From Cryobacterium algoricola (GTDB lineage: Bacteria > Actinomycetota > Actinomycetes > Actinomycetales > Microbacteriaceae), in assembly GCF_004402485.1 (NCBI RefSeq), contig NZ_SOFG01000004.1, positions 744,001 through 808,000 on the forward strand: a stretch of DNA of 64,000 bases, given 5' to 3'. The notes below the pieces were generated by a model. It ran no database searches. It worked only from the letters and a program-made list of their open reading frames with translations, and was not told the DNA's origin. The translations under genes and the position numbers were made by a program. This document shows, piece after piece, positions 33,157 through 42,607 of the stretch. How positions within the stretch are numbered: the stretch's first letter is position 1; each line of letters opens with the position of its first letter.

Positions 33157-34470
33157 CTAGTTGCCCTTGCTGCAGGTTTGCTCGGCAGCGGTTTGCCCGG
33201 TGACTCCGGCGGGCAGCACCGCACCGGTCGATGACGGTGTTTGCGCGGGTCCCGAAGAAGCTGCTGGGGCTGACGCCGAGGGCGAGGGGCTCGCCGGTGC
33301 CGTTGGGGCAGGTACCGGTGTGGCGGATGCGTCGAGGACGGCCCCCCGACCTGGCAGGCCGCTGAGGACGATGGGCTGATCGGCGACGAGCGCGGCATTC
33401 ACGAGCGTGGCCTCGGCGGATTGTGTGATCACTCGGTTCTCGTCCTGCGGGTCCGGGATGGTCGGGTACTGCAGGAAGACCATGTTCGCCAGGCCCGTGT
33501 CCTTGAGCGCAAGGGCGATCTGCACGAGGGTCGTCGGATTCGTGAGCGTGTCGGACAGGACCATGTTGCTCGTGGCTGCTTTCGCGAGGGAATACAGTGT
33601 GACCGGGTTTCCCAGCACCCCGCCGCTCTCGACCTTGCGCGCCAGGGCGGCCATGAACACCTGCTGATTGCTGATCCGCCCCAGGTCGCTGCCGTCGCCG
33701 ATCCCTTTCCGGCTCCGCAGGAATGAGAGGGCCTCGTCGCCGACAATGGTTTGTTGACCGGCCGCCAGGTGCAGGGGCGGGTTGGTGTTGAGATCGGTGA
33801 TCGGCGACGCGATGCAGACCGTGACGCCGCCGACGGCGTTGGACATCGCCGTGACGCCCGTGAAGCTGATCTGCGCGGCGAAGGGAATCCGGAGCCCGGT
33901 GAGCTTCTCGATCGTCGAGACAACGCACGAGAGCCCGCCGCGCGCGAGGGTCGTGTTCATCATCACCCGGCTCGACGCGGCGACCGTCGACCCGTCCGCT
34001 TGCTGGCACGCCGGAACGGGGACCATCAGGTCTCTGGGGAAGCTGATCACGCTCACGCTCTGGTGGTCCTCGGCGATGTGCAGCAGCATCGTGACGTCAT
34101 TGCTACCGGCGCCGGAACTTGCCTCCAGCTCCTCACTCGTGGCGTAGACGCCTCCCTGACCCGTTCGAGTATCCGTGCCGGTCAGGAGCAGGCTGACCCC
34201 GCCCGTGATTGCGGCCACATCCGCAGCGGGAGCCGTTGTGCTTCCCGGCGTGTCCGCGTCGTGGGCGAGATGGATTCCCGGTTTCACGCTGCGGGCGACA
34301 TCCCAGGCAGCAAACGCCACGACCGCGCCTGTGCTGACCGTCAGCACCACGACCGAGATCGCAAGGAATTTCCCGAGGGAGCGCACGGGGCCGCGGTGGG
34401 CGAGGCGGCCATGCCGGACCGGTACGCCGGTGCCACGCTCGCGCGTCCGCAACGATCCGTTGTTCGTCAT
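33157..34470 (-). CDS. LytR-CpsA-Psr (LCP) family envelope phosphotransferase
   Basis: 437 residues from the ATG at 34470. Short basic cytoplasmic N-terminus, one transmembrane helix (about 32-55), then the LCP domain: LLTGTDTR, NDVTMLLHIA, VISFPRDLMVPVP (catalytic Asp/Arg region), INxxL-like MMNTTLARGG, AVGGVTVC, LSFLRSRK, DLGRISNQQVFM. A Pro/Ser/Ala linker (about 370-425) and a short Cys-containing tail follow. LCP enzymes attach lipid-linked glycopolymers such as teichoic acids to peptidoglycan outside the cell, fitting the TagF-like and glycosyltransferase genes at 1.4-5.4 kb. Confidence 0.9.
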   Translation of the reverse strand: MTNNGSLRTRERGTGVPVRHGRLAHRGPVRSLGKFLAISVVVLTVSTGAVVAFAAWDVARSVKPGIHLAHDADTPGSTTAPAADVAAITGGVSLLLTGTDTRTGQGGVYATSEELEASSGAGSNDVTMLLHIAEDHQSVSVISFPRDLMVPVPACQQADGSTVAASSRVMMNTTLARGGLSCVVSTIEKLTGLRIPFAAQISFTGVTAMSNAVGGVTVCIASPITDLNTNPPLHLAAGQQTIVGDEALSFLRSRKGIGDGSDLGRISNQQVFMAALARKVESGGVLGNPVTLYSLAKAATSNMVLSDTLTNPTTLVQIALALKDTGLANMVFLQYPTIPDPQDENRVITQSAEATLVNAALVADQPIVLSGLPGRGAVLDASATPVPAPTAPASPSPSASAPAASSGPAQTPSSTGAVLPAGVTGQTAAEQTCSKGN

Positions 34471-34573
34471 GCAGTGCCTACCGTTCCCCCACCTGGAATG
34501 ACCGCCATCGAAGGCAGTGTGCATCGTGAGTGAGTCTAGTGAGGCTGCTGGGATTTCCCGGATTCGACCGGTC

Positions 34574-35046
34574 CTACAGAAGGAACTCACAGAATTCCCG
34601 GTCAAATATGGTTTCTTCCGTAGACGCTCCTCGATTGCCCCCCGACGTGATGGTGCGCTGGATTCCCTCGTCGAAGCGGGCCGGGCGAGCGAGCAACCAG
34701 CCGGCGCTCGCTATGACGACGGGTAGCCCGATGGTCAGGATCGCCAGCTGCGCCCACCCCGATGTTCCTGTCGTGCTCGCAGGCGCCTGTTCATATCGGG
34801 CCAGGAGGTCAGCAACACCGACCGGGACAGCTCTACCGCCCCACAGCATTCAGTTTCTGAACTGCTGCCCAATCGAGCGGATGCCCGAAAGGATAGGAGT
34901 CGTCGCGACCGGCGATCGGATTCGTGTCGCCGGTGAACGTACCGAGGCGGCCGAAGACAACCGAGGTCACGTCAGAGTGCTGTGCGGCGTCCAGCACAGC
35001 GACGACCGTCGCCATCCGCTCCGGGTCAAGAAGCTCGTGCGCGACA
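34574..35046 (-). pseudogene. Frameshifted remnant of a membrane protein gene after the ABC ATPase
   Basis: Two overlapping frames give one coherent protein if one base is removed from the C4 run at 34839-34842: QKLNAVG joins RAVPVGVADLLARYEQ. The C-terminal part has one clear transmembrane helix (LAILTIGLPVVIASAGWLLA). An ATG overlapping the ATPase stop (TGATG) begins another frame that ends after 26 codons. PadR-ATPase-permease is a common three-gene order, so I infer that this is what is left of the permease (full permeases are several hundred residues). Family identity is not proven by motif. Confidence 0.5.
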
Positions 35047-35775
35047 TCAGCGATCCGCGCCCAGCAGTGCTTCTTCCGCGGTTCCCTGCGACGTCTGGCC
35101 GACAATCCGCCCATCCTGCAGGTGGACGACTCGATCCGCCCACGCCGCGTGCCGGGCGTCATGGGTGACCAGGACCGCACCCGCCCCCGCCCCCGCATCG
35201 ACCCGGCGCCGCAGGATCCGGAGCACCAGTTCTCCGGTCTGGCTGTCCAAGGCTCCGGTCGGCTCATCCGCAAGAATCAACCTGCGTGTGCCGACGACGG
35301 CTCGCGCAATCGCGACGCGCTGCTGCTGGCCCCCGGAAAGATCGTCAGGGAAGCGGTGCGCCCGGTCGGACAATTCGACCGAGGCGAGTGCGTCCATGCC
35401 CGCCCGTCGGGAGTCCCGGGCGCGCCAACCGTCTAGCTCGAGGGGAAGTGTCACGTTCTCGAGTGCCGTGAGCGCGGGAATCAGGTTGAAATCCTGAAAC
35501 ACGAAGCCCAGGGTGCGACGTCGGACCACCGCGAGCTGCTTCGCACTCAGCTCGCTGATCCACTGGCCGTCGATGACCACCTCGCCTGAGGTGGGTTTGG
35601 TCAGACCACCGGCGACGGTGAGCAGCGTCGACTTGCCTGACCCCGACGCGCCCATGACAGCCACCATCTCGCCGGCCGCAATGGTCAAGTCGATGCCGGC
35701 CAGCGCGCTCACCGCGGTCTCGCCTCGCCCATACTGGCGGGAAACACCGGTGAGGCGCAGCAGCTCCTGGCTCAT
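35047..35775 (-). CDS. ABC transporter ATP-binding protein (MacB/LolD type)
   Basis: 242 residues. Walker A GASGSGKST, Q-loop FVFQDFNLIPAL, signature LSGGQQQRVAIARA, Walker B LILADEPTGALD, and H-loop VTHDARH. It belongs to the branch that partners FtsX/MacB-type permeases in export or lipoprotein-linked processes. The ATG at 35775 overlaps the PadR stop (ATGA). The permease that should follow is broken, so this ATPase may be orphaned or may use a permease encoded elsewhere. Confidence 0.9.
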   Translation of the reverse strand: MSQELLRLTGVSRQYGRGETAVSALAGIDLTIAAGEMVAVMGASGSGKSTLLTVAGGLTKPTSGEVVIDGQWISELSAKQLAVVRRRTLGFVFQDFNLIPALTALENVTLPLELDGWRARDSRRAGMDALASVELSDRAHRFPDDLSGGQQQRVAIARAVVGTRRLILADEPTGALDSQTGELVLRILRRRVDAGAGAGAVLVTHDARHAAWADRVVHLQDGRIVGQTSQGTAEEALLGADR

Positions 35776-36395
35776 CGGGCCACCGACTCGTTCGTCGACG
35801 TCGGCTCGCTTCGCGCCGGGCGCCCGCGTCGCGGCAGCTCGGGCTGTATCCCTGTGGCCGAGAGCCCCTCGGCCCGCGCTCGTGTCAGGCGAGAGCGTGA
35901 ATGGTCGAGCCAACGGATCTCGGCCTCCGCCTGGAAGATCATCGAGTCGACGACCAGAAGCCAGGCGAGTTCATCCGTTGACCCTGGGTCGCCGCCGCTG
36001 TTCTTGGCCCGAGTCAGGTCCTGCAGGGTCGACATCGTCGACATCCGCTGCAGCCGAACGATCTCATCGATGTCGACACCGGGCAGGGTCACCGCGATCG
36101 CGAGCTTGATCGCGAGTTCGTCACGAGTGGTCTCCGCACGCAGAACGGGTGAGCGCAGCCACGAGGCGACCTCATCGTGGCCGGAGGCCGATATCGAATA
36201 GAACACGTGACCTTCGGCGTCGGTCTCGCCCTTGACGACAAGGCCGTCGCGCTCCAGCCGGTCGAGCGTGTTGTAGATCTGCCCGACATTGAGCGGCCAG
36301 GTCGCGCCGGTGCGTCGCTCGAACTCGGCGCGCAGCCGATACCCGTAGCTCGAGCCCTGATCGAGAATGGCGAGAATGCTCTGACGTACCGACAC
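35772..36395 (-). CDS. PadR-family transcriptional regulator
   Basis: 207 residues from the GTG at 36395, chosen because the PadR winged helix begins directly: SVRQSILAILDQGSSYGYRL, then GQIYNTLDRLERDGLV and GHVFYSISASGHDEV. The C-terminal half is the helical dimerisation region (PadR C-like, about 95-170) and a basic Pro/Arg tail. An ATG at 36428, 4 nt after a TATACT -10-like hexamer, is an alternative start. It is coupled to the ABC ATPase and should control it in response to a compound, commonly a drug or phenolic in this family. Confidence 0.88.
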   Translation of the reverse strand: MSVRQSILAILDQGSSYGYRLRAEFERRTGATWPLNVGQIYNTLDRLERDGLVVKGETDAEGHVFYSISASGHDEVASWLRSPVLRAETTRDELAIKLAIAVTLPGVDIDEIVRLQRMSTMSTLQDLTRAKNSGGDPGSTDELAWLLVVDSMIFQAEAEIRWLDHSRSRLTRARAEGLSATGIQPELPRRGRPARSEPTSTNESVAR

Positions 36396-36641
36396 GTAGA
36401 CCCCGCAATGTTCGACCGAATAATACATGTCGAGTATATACACACCCGGCATGCATCAATGCACGATCATAATGGCGCGCATCGGGCCCTTCGACGGCTC
36501 GACAGAGCGCAAGCCGCGACCGCGACTGCGCTCCAAGTCCGGACGAGGGCGATCAGGTCCAGCGAGGAATCGCCCTGGGACAGTTCAGGGCGCCGCTCCC
36601 GTGGGGCTGGGCGTGGCCCACGATCATCGGTCCCGGGCAAG

Positions 36642-36675
36642 AAAAAAGCCCCCGGAACCTTACGGTTCCGGGGGC
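36642..36675 (-). terminator. Rho-independent terminator of tRNA-fMet
   Basis: On the minus strand, a perfect 12-bp stem (36664-36675 / 36648-36659) with a 4-nt loop is followed by six T residues (36642-36647 as A on plus). It lies 6 bp past the tRNA 3' end. It is the only hairpin in the window with a clear T-tract. Confidence 0.95.
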
Positions 36676-36680
36676 ATCTG

Positions 36681-36754
36681 TTGCGGGGGCAGGATTTGAA
36701 CCTACGACCTCTGGGTTATGAGCCCAGCGAGCTACCGAACTGCTCCACCCCGCG
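36681..36754 (-). tRNA. Initiator tRNA-Met (anticodon CAT)
   Basis: A 74-nt cloverleaf on the minus strand: acceptor with a C1-A72 mismatch, D-arm with AGCAGTTCGGTAGCTCG, anticodon stem CTGGG-CTCATAA-CCCAG with the three G:C pairs of initiator tRNAs, and T-arm with GGTTCAAATCC. Both the C1-A72 mismatch and the GGG/CCC stem mark it as tRNA-fMet, not elongator. CCA is not encoded. Confidence 0.96.
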
Positions 36755-36855
36755 CTACAAGAAGTAGCTTATCACAGCCTTGAGGCCCAGTCGAACCACG
36801 CGGCGCCGTGCATGCTGCGCGGGTTCTGTGCCGGCTCAGGTGCGTTCTGCCTCAC

Positions 36856-36897
36856 GCACAGACGGCCGGCTCCCGGAAGGGAGTCGGCCGTCTGTGC
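36856..36897. terminator. 19-bp hairpin terminator of the UPF0182 gene
   Basis: Arms 36856-36874 and 36879-36897 pair with one mismatch around a GGAA loop, 36 bp past the UPF0182 stop (36933, minus strand). No T-tract. Confidence 0.8.
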
Positions 36898-36932
36898 AGC
36901 GGGTGCGTGCCCGCGGTTGGTGCTGCCGCCTG

Positions 36933-39833
36933 CTACTGGCCCAGGAGGGCGAGCATGCTCGCGATGGTGTCGGAGAGCTTCTTGTCCGCCACACCGTATG
37001 CCGCGAAGTCACCAGCAGTGAGTGCCGCCTGCTTGTCCGCGATGGCCTGCTTGGCGACGGCCAGGAGCGCCTGCAGCTGGGCATCCGTTGCCGGGTTCCC
37101 CGTCGTCGTGGACGGCGTCGTGGTGCCCCCGGTTGTCGGCGTCGTCGTTCCGGTCGTCGGCACCGCGGTGTCGCCGGCCTGCGCGCCCGAGCTGCCGCCG
37201 AAGAGCACGTCGAGCGCCTTGTTCAGGGTGTCCTCGAAGGCGATCTGGTCTCCGAAGGCCACGAGGACCTTCTGGAGCAGCGGGTAGCTGGTCTCACCCG
37301 TGGACTGCACGTACACCGGCTGCACGTAGAGGAGACCGCCGCCGACGGGCAGCGTGAGCAGGTTGCCGTTCAGCACCTTGGACTGGCCCTGCTTGAGCAG
37401 GTTGAGCTGGGTGGAGACCGTCGGGTCGGCGTTGAACTTCGCCTGCACCTGGCCGGGGCCGGGCACGGTATTGGCCTTGGGCAGGGTGAGCAGGCGGAGC
37501 TTTCCGTACTCCGCCGATCTGACTCCGTCGGTGGAGCCGGCATCCGAGTCGACGGCGAGATACCCGGTGAGCACGTTGCGGCTCGTGGTGCCCGTCGCGT
37601 CAGGGATGAATGTCGAGTACAGCGTGAACGCCGGCTTCTCCGAGCCGGGTACCTGCATGGTGAGGTAGTACGGCGGCTGGAGGGTCGTGTTGTTCGTCGG
37701 CGACACCGGGTCGTTCGGCGTGGTCCAGGCGTCGTCGTGCGAGTAGAACGAGCCCGGTTCGGTCACGTGATATTGGCTGAGGATGTGACGCTGCACCTTG
37801 AACAGGTCGGCCGGGTACCGGACGTGGCTCATCAGCTGCCCGCTCATCTCGCTCATCGGCTTGACGGTCGTCGGGAAGATCTTCTGCCAGGTCTTCAGGA
37901 TCGGGTCGGTGGTGTCCCAGGCGTACAGGGTGACCGTGCCGTCGTAGGCGTCGACCGTTGCCTTGACCGAGTTGCGCATGTAGTTGATCTTGTCGAGCGC
38001 GAACGGCTGGGCCGGTGTCTCGGTGTCCGTGATGGCATCGCTGAGGCCGACGGGCGTGGAGTACGGGTAGTCGGCGCTCGTCGTGTAGCCGTCGACGATC
38101 CACTTGACCCGGCCGTCGACGACGGACGGGTATGCGGAGGAGTCGAGGGTCAGGTACGGGGCGACCTTCTGCACGCGCGTGACGGGGTCGCGGTCGTAGA
38201 GTATCTGCGACTGATCGTTGACGTCGTTGGCGAGGAAGATCTGCTCGGACTGGAACTTGAGCGCGTAGATGAGCTTGTTGAAGGCGTTGTCGAGCTTCGG
38301 GCCACCGTTGCCTGTGAACGTCGTGTACGTCTGCTGGGCGCCGTCGGTGCCGGACGGATAGTCGAGCTCGACGGGCTTGGTGTCTGCCGCTGCTCCGACG
38401 ATCGAGTAGGGCGGCGAGTTCTCGCCGAAATAGATTCGCGGCTCGTAGGTTCCGAGCGATCCGCTGGTCGGGATGCCGGACTCGAGGAACACGGGCTGGC
38501 CGTCTGCCGAGCGCTGGTTGCCGTATGCCGCGACGACGCCGTACCCGTGGGTGTAGACGATCGTGGAGTTGACCCAGGTGTTGCCGGCGTTGAGTCCGGA
38601 CAGCTTGAGGTCACGGACGGAGACGACGGTGTCCTGGGACTTGCCGTCGATCGTGTACCGGTCAACGTCGAGGTTCTTCGGGAACTGGTAGTACTGCTTG
38701 AACTGTTCCAGCTGCGAGAATGCATCGCTCACGAGGGCAGGGTCGAGGATCCGGATGTTGGCGGTCGTCGTCGCATCCGCTCGGAGTGCCCCGGGCTCTG
38801 CCGTAGTGGTTGCGTTGTACGGCACCTCCGTGACGTTGGAGAGGTCGTAGGCGTTCCGGGTGAGGTCGATGTTGCGCTGGATGTATTCGGCCTCGAGGGA
38901 CTTGGCGCTCGGGTCGACCTGGAAGCGCTGTACGACCCACGGGTAGAGGGAGCCGAGCAGCAGGCTCGTGACGATGAGGAGCGCCGTGCCGATCACGGGC
39001 AGGCGCCAGCGGCCGATGATGGCCGTGACGAGGAACAGGATCGCGACCACGGCAGCGATGCCGGCGAGGATGGCGCGGCCCGGGATAGTGGCGTGGGTGT
39101 CGGTGTAGCCGGCACCCGTGATGAGGTCGTTCGTGGTGGTGAGCGTCGAGTACTGATCGAGCCAGATGCTGAGGGCCTGCAGGACCAGGTAGAGGCTCGC
39201 GGTGACGGCGATCTGGACGCGTGCGGCCTTGGACACGAGGATCTCGCGGCCGCTGACCCGAATCGAACCGTAGAGGTAGGTGGTCGCGATCGCGACGATC
39301 GCCGAGATGAGCACGACTGCGGAGGCGAAGCCCAGGAACGCCTGGAAGAAGGGCAGGTCGAAGAGGTAGAACGACACGTCGAGGTGGAACTGCGGGTCCG
39401 TGGTGCCGGTGTCGGTGCGGTTCAGCCACATCAGCACGACCTGCCAGCGGGTGGCGGCGGCGACGCCGGCGAAGAGGCCGAGCAGCGCGGGGATGCCGTA
39501 CATCGCGAGGCGACGGAGCGGCTCGATGACCTGCTGGTAGCGATCGAGCTGCGAGTTGAGCTTCGCGTAGACGGGACGCATCCGGTAGGCGATCTGGATG
39601 CTGACGAAGACCGGGATCGCCATGGCGAGGAAGCCGACGAAGAAGAGGGCGGCTCCTGCCGCCCACTGGGTGGTCAGCACGCTCAGGAAGCCGAGCTGGT
39701 TGAACCAGAGCACGTCGGCGTAGAGGCCGGCGAACACGAAGAACAGAATCACCAGCCCCGCGATGATGGCGGCCGTAATGGCGAGGGGGGCACGACTCCT
39801 GCGAGGAGCGTTTCCGGTGGATTGTGACGTCAC
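36933..39833 (-). CDS. UPF0182 family large membrane protein
   Basis: 966 residues, GTG start. Seven hydrophobic helices occupy about 1-330 (for example LAITAAIIAGLVILFFVFAG near 17-36, and segments near 60, 115, 165, 215, 260 and 285). The large remainder (about 340-900) is a predicted extracytoplasmic domain, with the conserved TRNAYDLSNV and YLAVDSDAG typical of UPF0182. The C-terminal tail has a Thr/Pro/Gly-rich linker and a short helix. The family is widespread in actinobacteria and its function is unknown. It is monocistronic; a TAGAAT -10-like hexamer lies about 40 nt upstream. Confidence 0.93.
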   Translation of the reverse strand: MTSQSTGNAPRRSRAPLAITAAIIAGLVILFFVFAGLYADVLWFNQLGFLSVLTTQWAAGAALFFVGFLAMAIPVFVSIQIAYRMRPVYAKLNSQLDRYQQVIEPLRRLAMYGIPALLGLFAGVAAATRWQVVLMWLNRTDTGTTDPQFHLDVSFYLFDLPFFQAFLGFASAVVLISAIVAIATTYLYGSIRVSGREILVSKAARVQIAVTASLYLVLQALSIWLDQYSTLTTTNDLITGAGYTDTHATIPGRAILAGIAAVVAILFLVTAIIGRWRLPVIGTALLIVTSLLLGSLYPWVVQRFQVDPSAKSLEAEYIQRNIDLTRNAYDLSNVTEVPYNATTTAEPGALRADATTTANIRILDPALVSDAFSQLEQFKQYYQFPKNLDVDRYTIDGKSQDTVVSVRDLKLSGLNAGNTWVNSTIVYTHGYGVVAAYGNQRSADGQPVFLESGIPTSGSLGTYEPRIYFGENSPPYSIVGAAADTKPVELDYPSGTDGAQQTYTTFTGNGGPKLDNAFNKLIYALKFQSEQIFLANDVNDQSQILYDRDPVTRVQKVAPYLTLDSSAYPSVVDGRVKWIVDGYTTSADYPYSTPVGLSDAITDTETPAQPFALDKINYMRNSVKATVDAYDGTVTLYAWDTTDPILKTWQKIFPTTVKPMSEMSGQLMSHVRYPADLFKVQRHILSQYHVTEPGSFYSHDDAWTTPNDPVSPTNNTTLQPPYYLTMQVPGSEKPAFTLYSTFIPDATGTTSRNVLTGYLAVDSDAGSTDGVRSAEYGKLRLLTLPKANTVPGPGQVQAKFNADPTVSTQLNLLKQGQSKVLNGNLLTLPVGGGLLYVQPVYVQSTGETSYPLLQKVLVAFGDQIAFEDTLNKALDVLFGGSSGAQAGDTAVPTTGTTTPTTGGTTTPSTTTGNPATDAQLQALLAVAKQAIADKQAALTAGDFAAYGVADKKLSDTIASMLALLGQ

Positions 39834-39958
39834 GAATGGGCCTCTTGGTCTGTAAATCGGCGGTCAGGCCTCATTCTAGACAGGGGTTCTGGGAGCATGC
39901 CTGCCAGCAGACCCCAAGCCGGCTCCGAGTTCCCTGCAAGGCGGCTGGGGTATCCCCC

Positions 39959-41092
39959 TTATTGCACGGGACAGTGCGGGAGTGCGCTCGTGTCCGCGCC
40001 TGTTTTGATCGCATTCAGTGCGGTCAGCGCCTGGTCGAGGGTCGTAACCGAGAAGACCGTGAGACCGTCGGGGACGTGGCCGGTCACCTCGTCGCAGTCG
40101 TCGGCGGGGGCGAGGAACCAGTCCGCTCCTGCGCTCCGGGCGCCGGCGAGCTTCTGGCGGATGCCGCCGATCGGGCCGACCGTCCCGGCCTGGTCGATCG
40201 TTCCGGTGCCTGCGACATTCTCGCCACCCTGGAGAAGCCCGGGGGTGAGCTTGTCGATGATGCCGAGTGCGAACATCATGCCGGCGCTCGGACCGCCGAC
40301 CCGGTCGAGCTGGATGGTGACCGTGAACGGGAACTGGTACTCGGTCTTGACGTTGATCCCGATGATCGCGGAACCGTTCGAATCGACGGGGGTGACTGTG
40401 AGGTCCTGCGCGACGCCGCCGCGCACGATGCCGACGGTTGCGGGGACTCCCGCGCCGTTCGCCGTGAGCGCGGCGCGGAGGGAGGTGATGTCGGCGATGG
40501 CGGCGCCGTTGACGGTGGCGATCTGGTCGTCCGCCTGGAGGACGCCCGTTGCCGGCGAACCGTCGGGCAGCGAGACCACGGACACGATCGTCGGGTAGCT
40601 GTAGCCGAGGTTGGTCAGGGCGGCGGCGATCGCATCCTGCTGGGAGTTGACCATCTGCGCGGTGTTCTCCTCATCGCGCTGCTGTGTCGTGGTGTTCGAG
40701 GGGAACGCCGCCTCGATCGGGATGACGGCCTCGCTGGAGTCCAGCCAGGCGCCGGCGACCTTGAGCCAGCTCGGACGGTTGTCCGGGTTGCCGACGAGGG
40801 ACACCGTGAGCATGTCGAGCGTTCCGTCGGTCGGGAAGGTCTCCGCTCCGTCGATGGTGATCAGCGGCCGGTCCGCACCGTCCTCTGCGATGGTGGAGCC
40901 GATGGTGTTGTACACCGGGCCGGGCTTCTCGATCACGTACGGCGCCGGGGTGACACCGAGAACGATGCCGCAGGCGAGGGCGATGCTGAGCACGATCCAG
41001 CCGGCCTTGGCCGCGCGCCGGGAGCGGGGAGAGCGCTTCTCCCAGGTGGTACCGGAGTCGAGTGGCGTCGGGTCGTCGGTGAAGAGGGCCAC
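39959..41092 (-). CDS. Membrane-anchored PDZ/Lon-like (S16) protease
   Basis: 377 residues, GTG start at 41092 with AGGAG upstream. One transmembrane helix near 31-53 (AGWIVLSIALACGIVLGVTP) leads to an extracytoplasmic part: a PDZ domain about 160-255 (GVLQADDQIATVNGAAIADI) and a Lon-type catalytic domain about 260-370 with Ser in RVGGPSAGMMFALGI and Lys in TVGPIGGIRQKL. It corresponds to the YlbL-like proteases of Gram-positives. Likely role: envelope protein or regulator processing; substrate unknown. Confidence 0.9.
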   Translation of the reverse strand: MALFTDDPTPLDSGTTWEKRSPRSRRAAKAGWIVLSIALACGIVLGVTPAPYVIEKPGPVYNTIGSTIAEDGADRPLITIDGAETFPTDGTLDMLTVSLVGNPDNRPSWLKVAGAWLDSSEAVIPIEAAFPSNTTTQQRDEENTAQMVNSQQDAIAAALTNLGYSYPTIVSVVSLPDGSPATGVLQADDQIATVNGAAIADITSLRAALTANGAGVPATVGIVRGGVAQDLTVTPVDSNGSAIIGINVKTEYQFPFTVTIQLDRVGGPSAGMMFALGIIDKLTPGLLQGGENVAGTGTIDQAGTVGPIGGIRQKLAGARSAGADWFLAPADDCDEVTGHVPDGLTVFSVTTLDQALTALNAIKTGADTSALPHCPVQ

Positions 41093-41221
41093 CGGGCTCC
41101 TTCCAGGTTGTGCCGGGCGTTCGCGGCAAGCGGACACCAGACCTCTCAGCGTAGGTCATTTCCCAGTTCGGGCCGGGCGTCTCGGACTAGCGTAGAAGCA
41201 AGCGACTGAGAGGTGCCTGAA

Positions 41222-42595
41222 GTGCCCGACGACTCCCGACCCGACGAGGGTCCCAACCCGGAAGACGAATTCCGGGAAATGTTGCGCGACATCCTGTCGG
41301 GCAAGTCCTCCATCGATCCGAGCCAGCTCGCCGGAGCGGCCGGCCTGCCGGCAGACCCGGCGAGTATCAATGCTCTGATGCAGCAGTTGCAGGGCGCCCT
41401 CCGGGGCAACGGTGACGGCGGCATCAGCTGGGATGCGGCCCTCACGCAGGGTCAGACCAAGGCCGCTGAGGCCCAGGTCGCCGTGACTCCCGCCGAGCAC
41501 GCCGCCCTCGACCAGGCGTTCCACATTGCGGCGCTCTGGCTCGACGAGGTGACCGGCATCGCCGAGCTCACGGTCGTGCCCCGCCTCCTCACCCGCAAGG
41601 AATGGGTCACAGAATCCATGCCGGTCTGGACCCAGTTGGCCGAGCCGGTGGCGAACAGCATCTCCGACTCCCTGACCAAGGTGCTCACCGACCAGGCCCC
41701 CGAAGAGCTCAAGGGCATGATGGCCGGCGCGAGCAAGATGATGCGCAGCATCGGCGGCACCCTGTTCGCCATGCAGCTCGGCCAGGTCGTCGGCCAGCTC
41801 GCGAGCGAGGTCGTCTCCGGCGGCGACGTCGGCATCCCGCTCCTGACCGACCAGCAGGCCGCCCTCGTGCCGCAGAACGTCGCCGCGTTCGGCGAGGACC
41901 TCGACGTGCCGATCGACCAGGTGCAGATCTACCTCGCCGTTCGTGAACTCGCCCACGCCCGCCTGTTCCGGCACTCGCGCTGGCTGCGCCTGCGGCTAAT
42001 CAGTTCGATCACCGACTTCGCCCACGACATCAGCATCGACTCCGGGCGTCTCGAAGAACTCGCCGAGGGGTTCGACCCGTCCAACCCCGAGGAACTGCGG
42101 CAGGCGATCCTGAACGGCTCGCTGATCCCGCCGAAGTCGGAGACGCAGCTCGCCGCCCTCGCGAGGCTCGAGACGATGCTCGCCCTCGTCGAGGGCTGGG
42201 TCGACGTCGTGACCGTCGAAGCCACGAGCCGGCTCCCCCGCGCCGACGCGATCAACGAGACGGTCAAGCGCCGTCGCGCCTCAGGCGGCCCGGCGGAGTC
42301 CGCGTTCTCGACCCTCGTCGGGCTCGAACTGCGCCCGCGCCGGTTGCGCGAGGCCGCCGCGATGTGGCAGGCCGTGACGGATGCCGTCGGCAATGACGGT
42401 CGTGACGCACTGTGGGCGCACCCGGACCTTCTGCCCACGTCAGCGGACCTCGACGACCCGAAGGCGCTCGTCGCCCGGCTGACGAGCACGGCCGCGAGCG
42501 TCGCGGCCGGCACGGAGCCCGAACTCGACGAGGTCGACCAGGCCCTCGAGGATCTGCTGCGCGAGGACGGACCAGACCGCCCCCACGAGGAGTAG
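41222..42595 (+). CDS. Zinc-dependent metalloprotease family protein (DUF2342)
   Basis: About 457 residues from the GTG at 41222 (GAGAGG 8 nt upstream; a GTG at 41213 overlaps that site and is less likely). It matches the actinobacterial DUF2342 family: acidic Pro-rich start, DEVTGIAELTVVPRLLTRKEWV, the block MMRSIGGTLFAMQLGQVVGQLA, and IYLAVRELAHARLFRHSRWL, which includes the predicted metal-binding His region. The C-terminus is acidic. Convergent with the dehydrogenase gene (12-bp gap, with a small hairpin over the stop). The enzyme activity is a family prediction. Confidence 0.85.
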   Translation: MPDDSRPDEGPNPEDEFREMLRDILSGKSSIDPSQLAGAAGLPADPASINALMQQLQGALRGNGDGGISWDAALTQGQTKAAEAQVAVTPAEHAALDQAFHIAALWLDEVTGIAELTVVPRLLTRKEWVTESMPVWTQLAEPVANSISDSLTKVLTDQAPEELKGMMAGASKMMRSIGGTLFAMQLGQVVGQLASEVVSGGDVGIPLLTDQQAALVPQNVAAFGEDLDVPIDQVQIYLAVRELAHARLFRHSRWLRLRLISSITDFAHDISIDSGRLEELAEGFDPSNPEELRQAILNGSLIPPKSETQLAALARLETMLALVEGWVDVVTVEATSRLPRADAINETVKRRRASGGPAESAFSTLVGLELRPRRLREAAAMWQAVTDAVGNDGRDALWAHPDLLPTSADLDDPKALVARLTSTAASVAAGTEPELDEVDQALEDLLREDGPDRPHEE

Positions 42596-42607
42596 CCTCC
42601 TCCCGGG

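Noticed and set aside
36396-36641. Gene between PadR and the tRNA terminator
   Set aside because: About 245 bp with only Arg/Pro-rich frames and no start signal; it more probably holds the PadR promoter and nothing else I can identify.
36780-39827. A 1015-codon open frame antisense to UPF0182
   Set aside because: It runs through the UPF0182 terminator; the translated sequence is Arg/Val/Gly-rich with no domain, while the opposite strand encodes a known family with seven helices.
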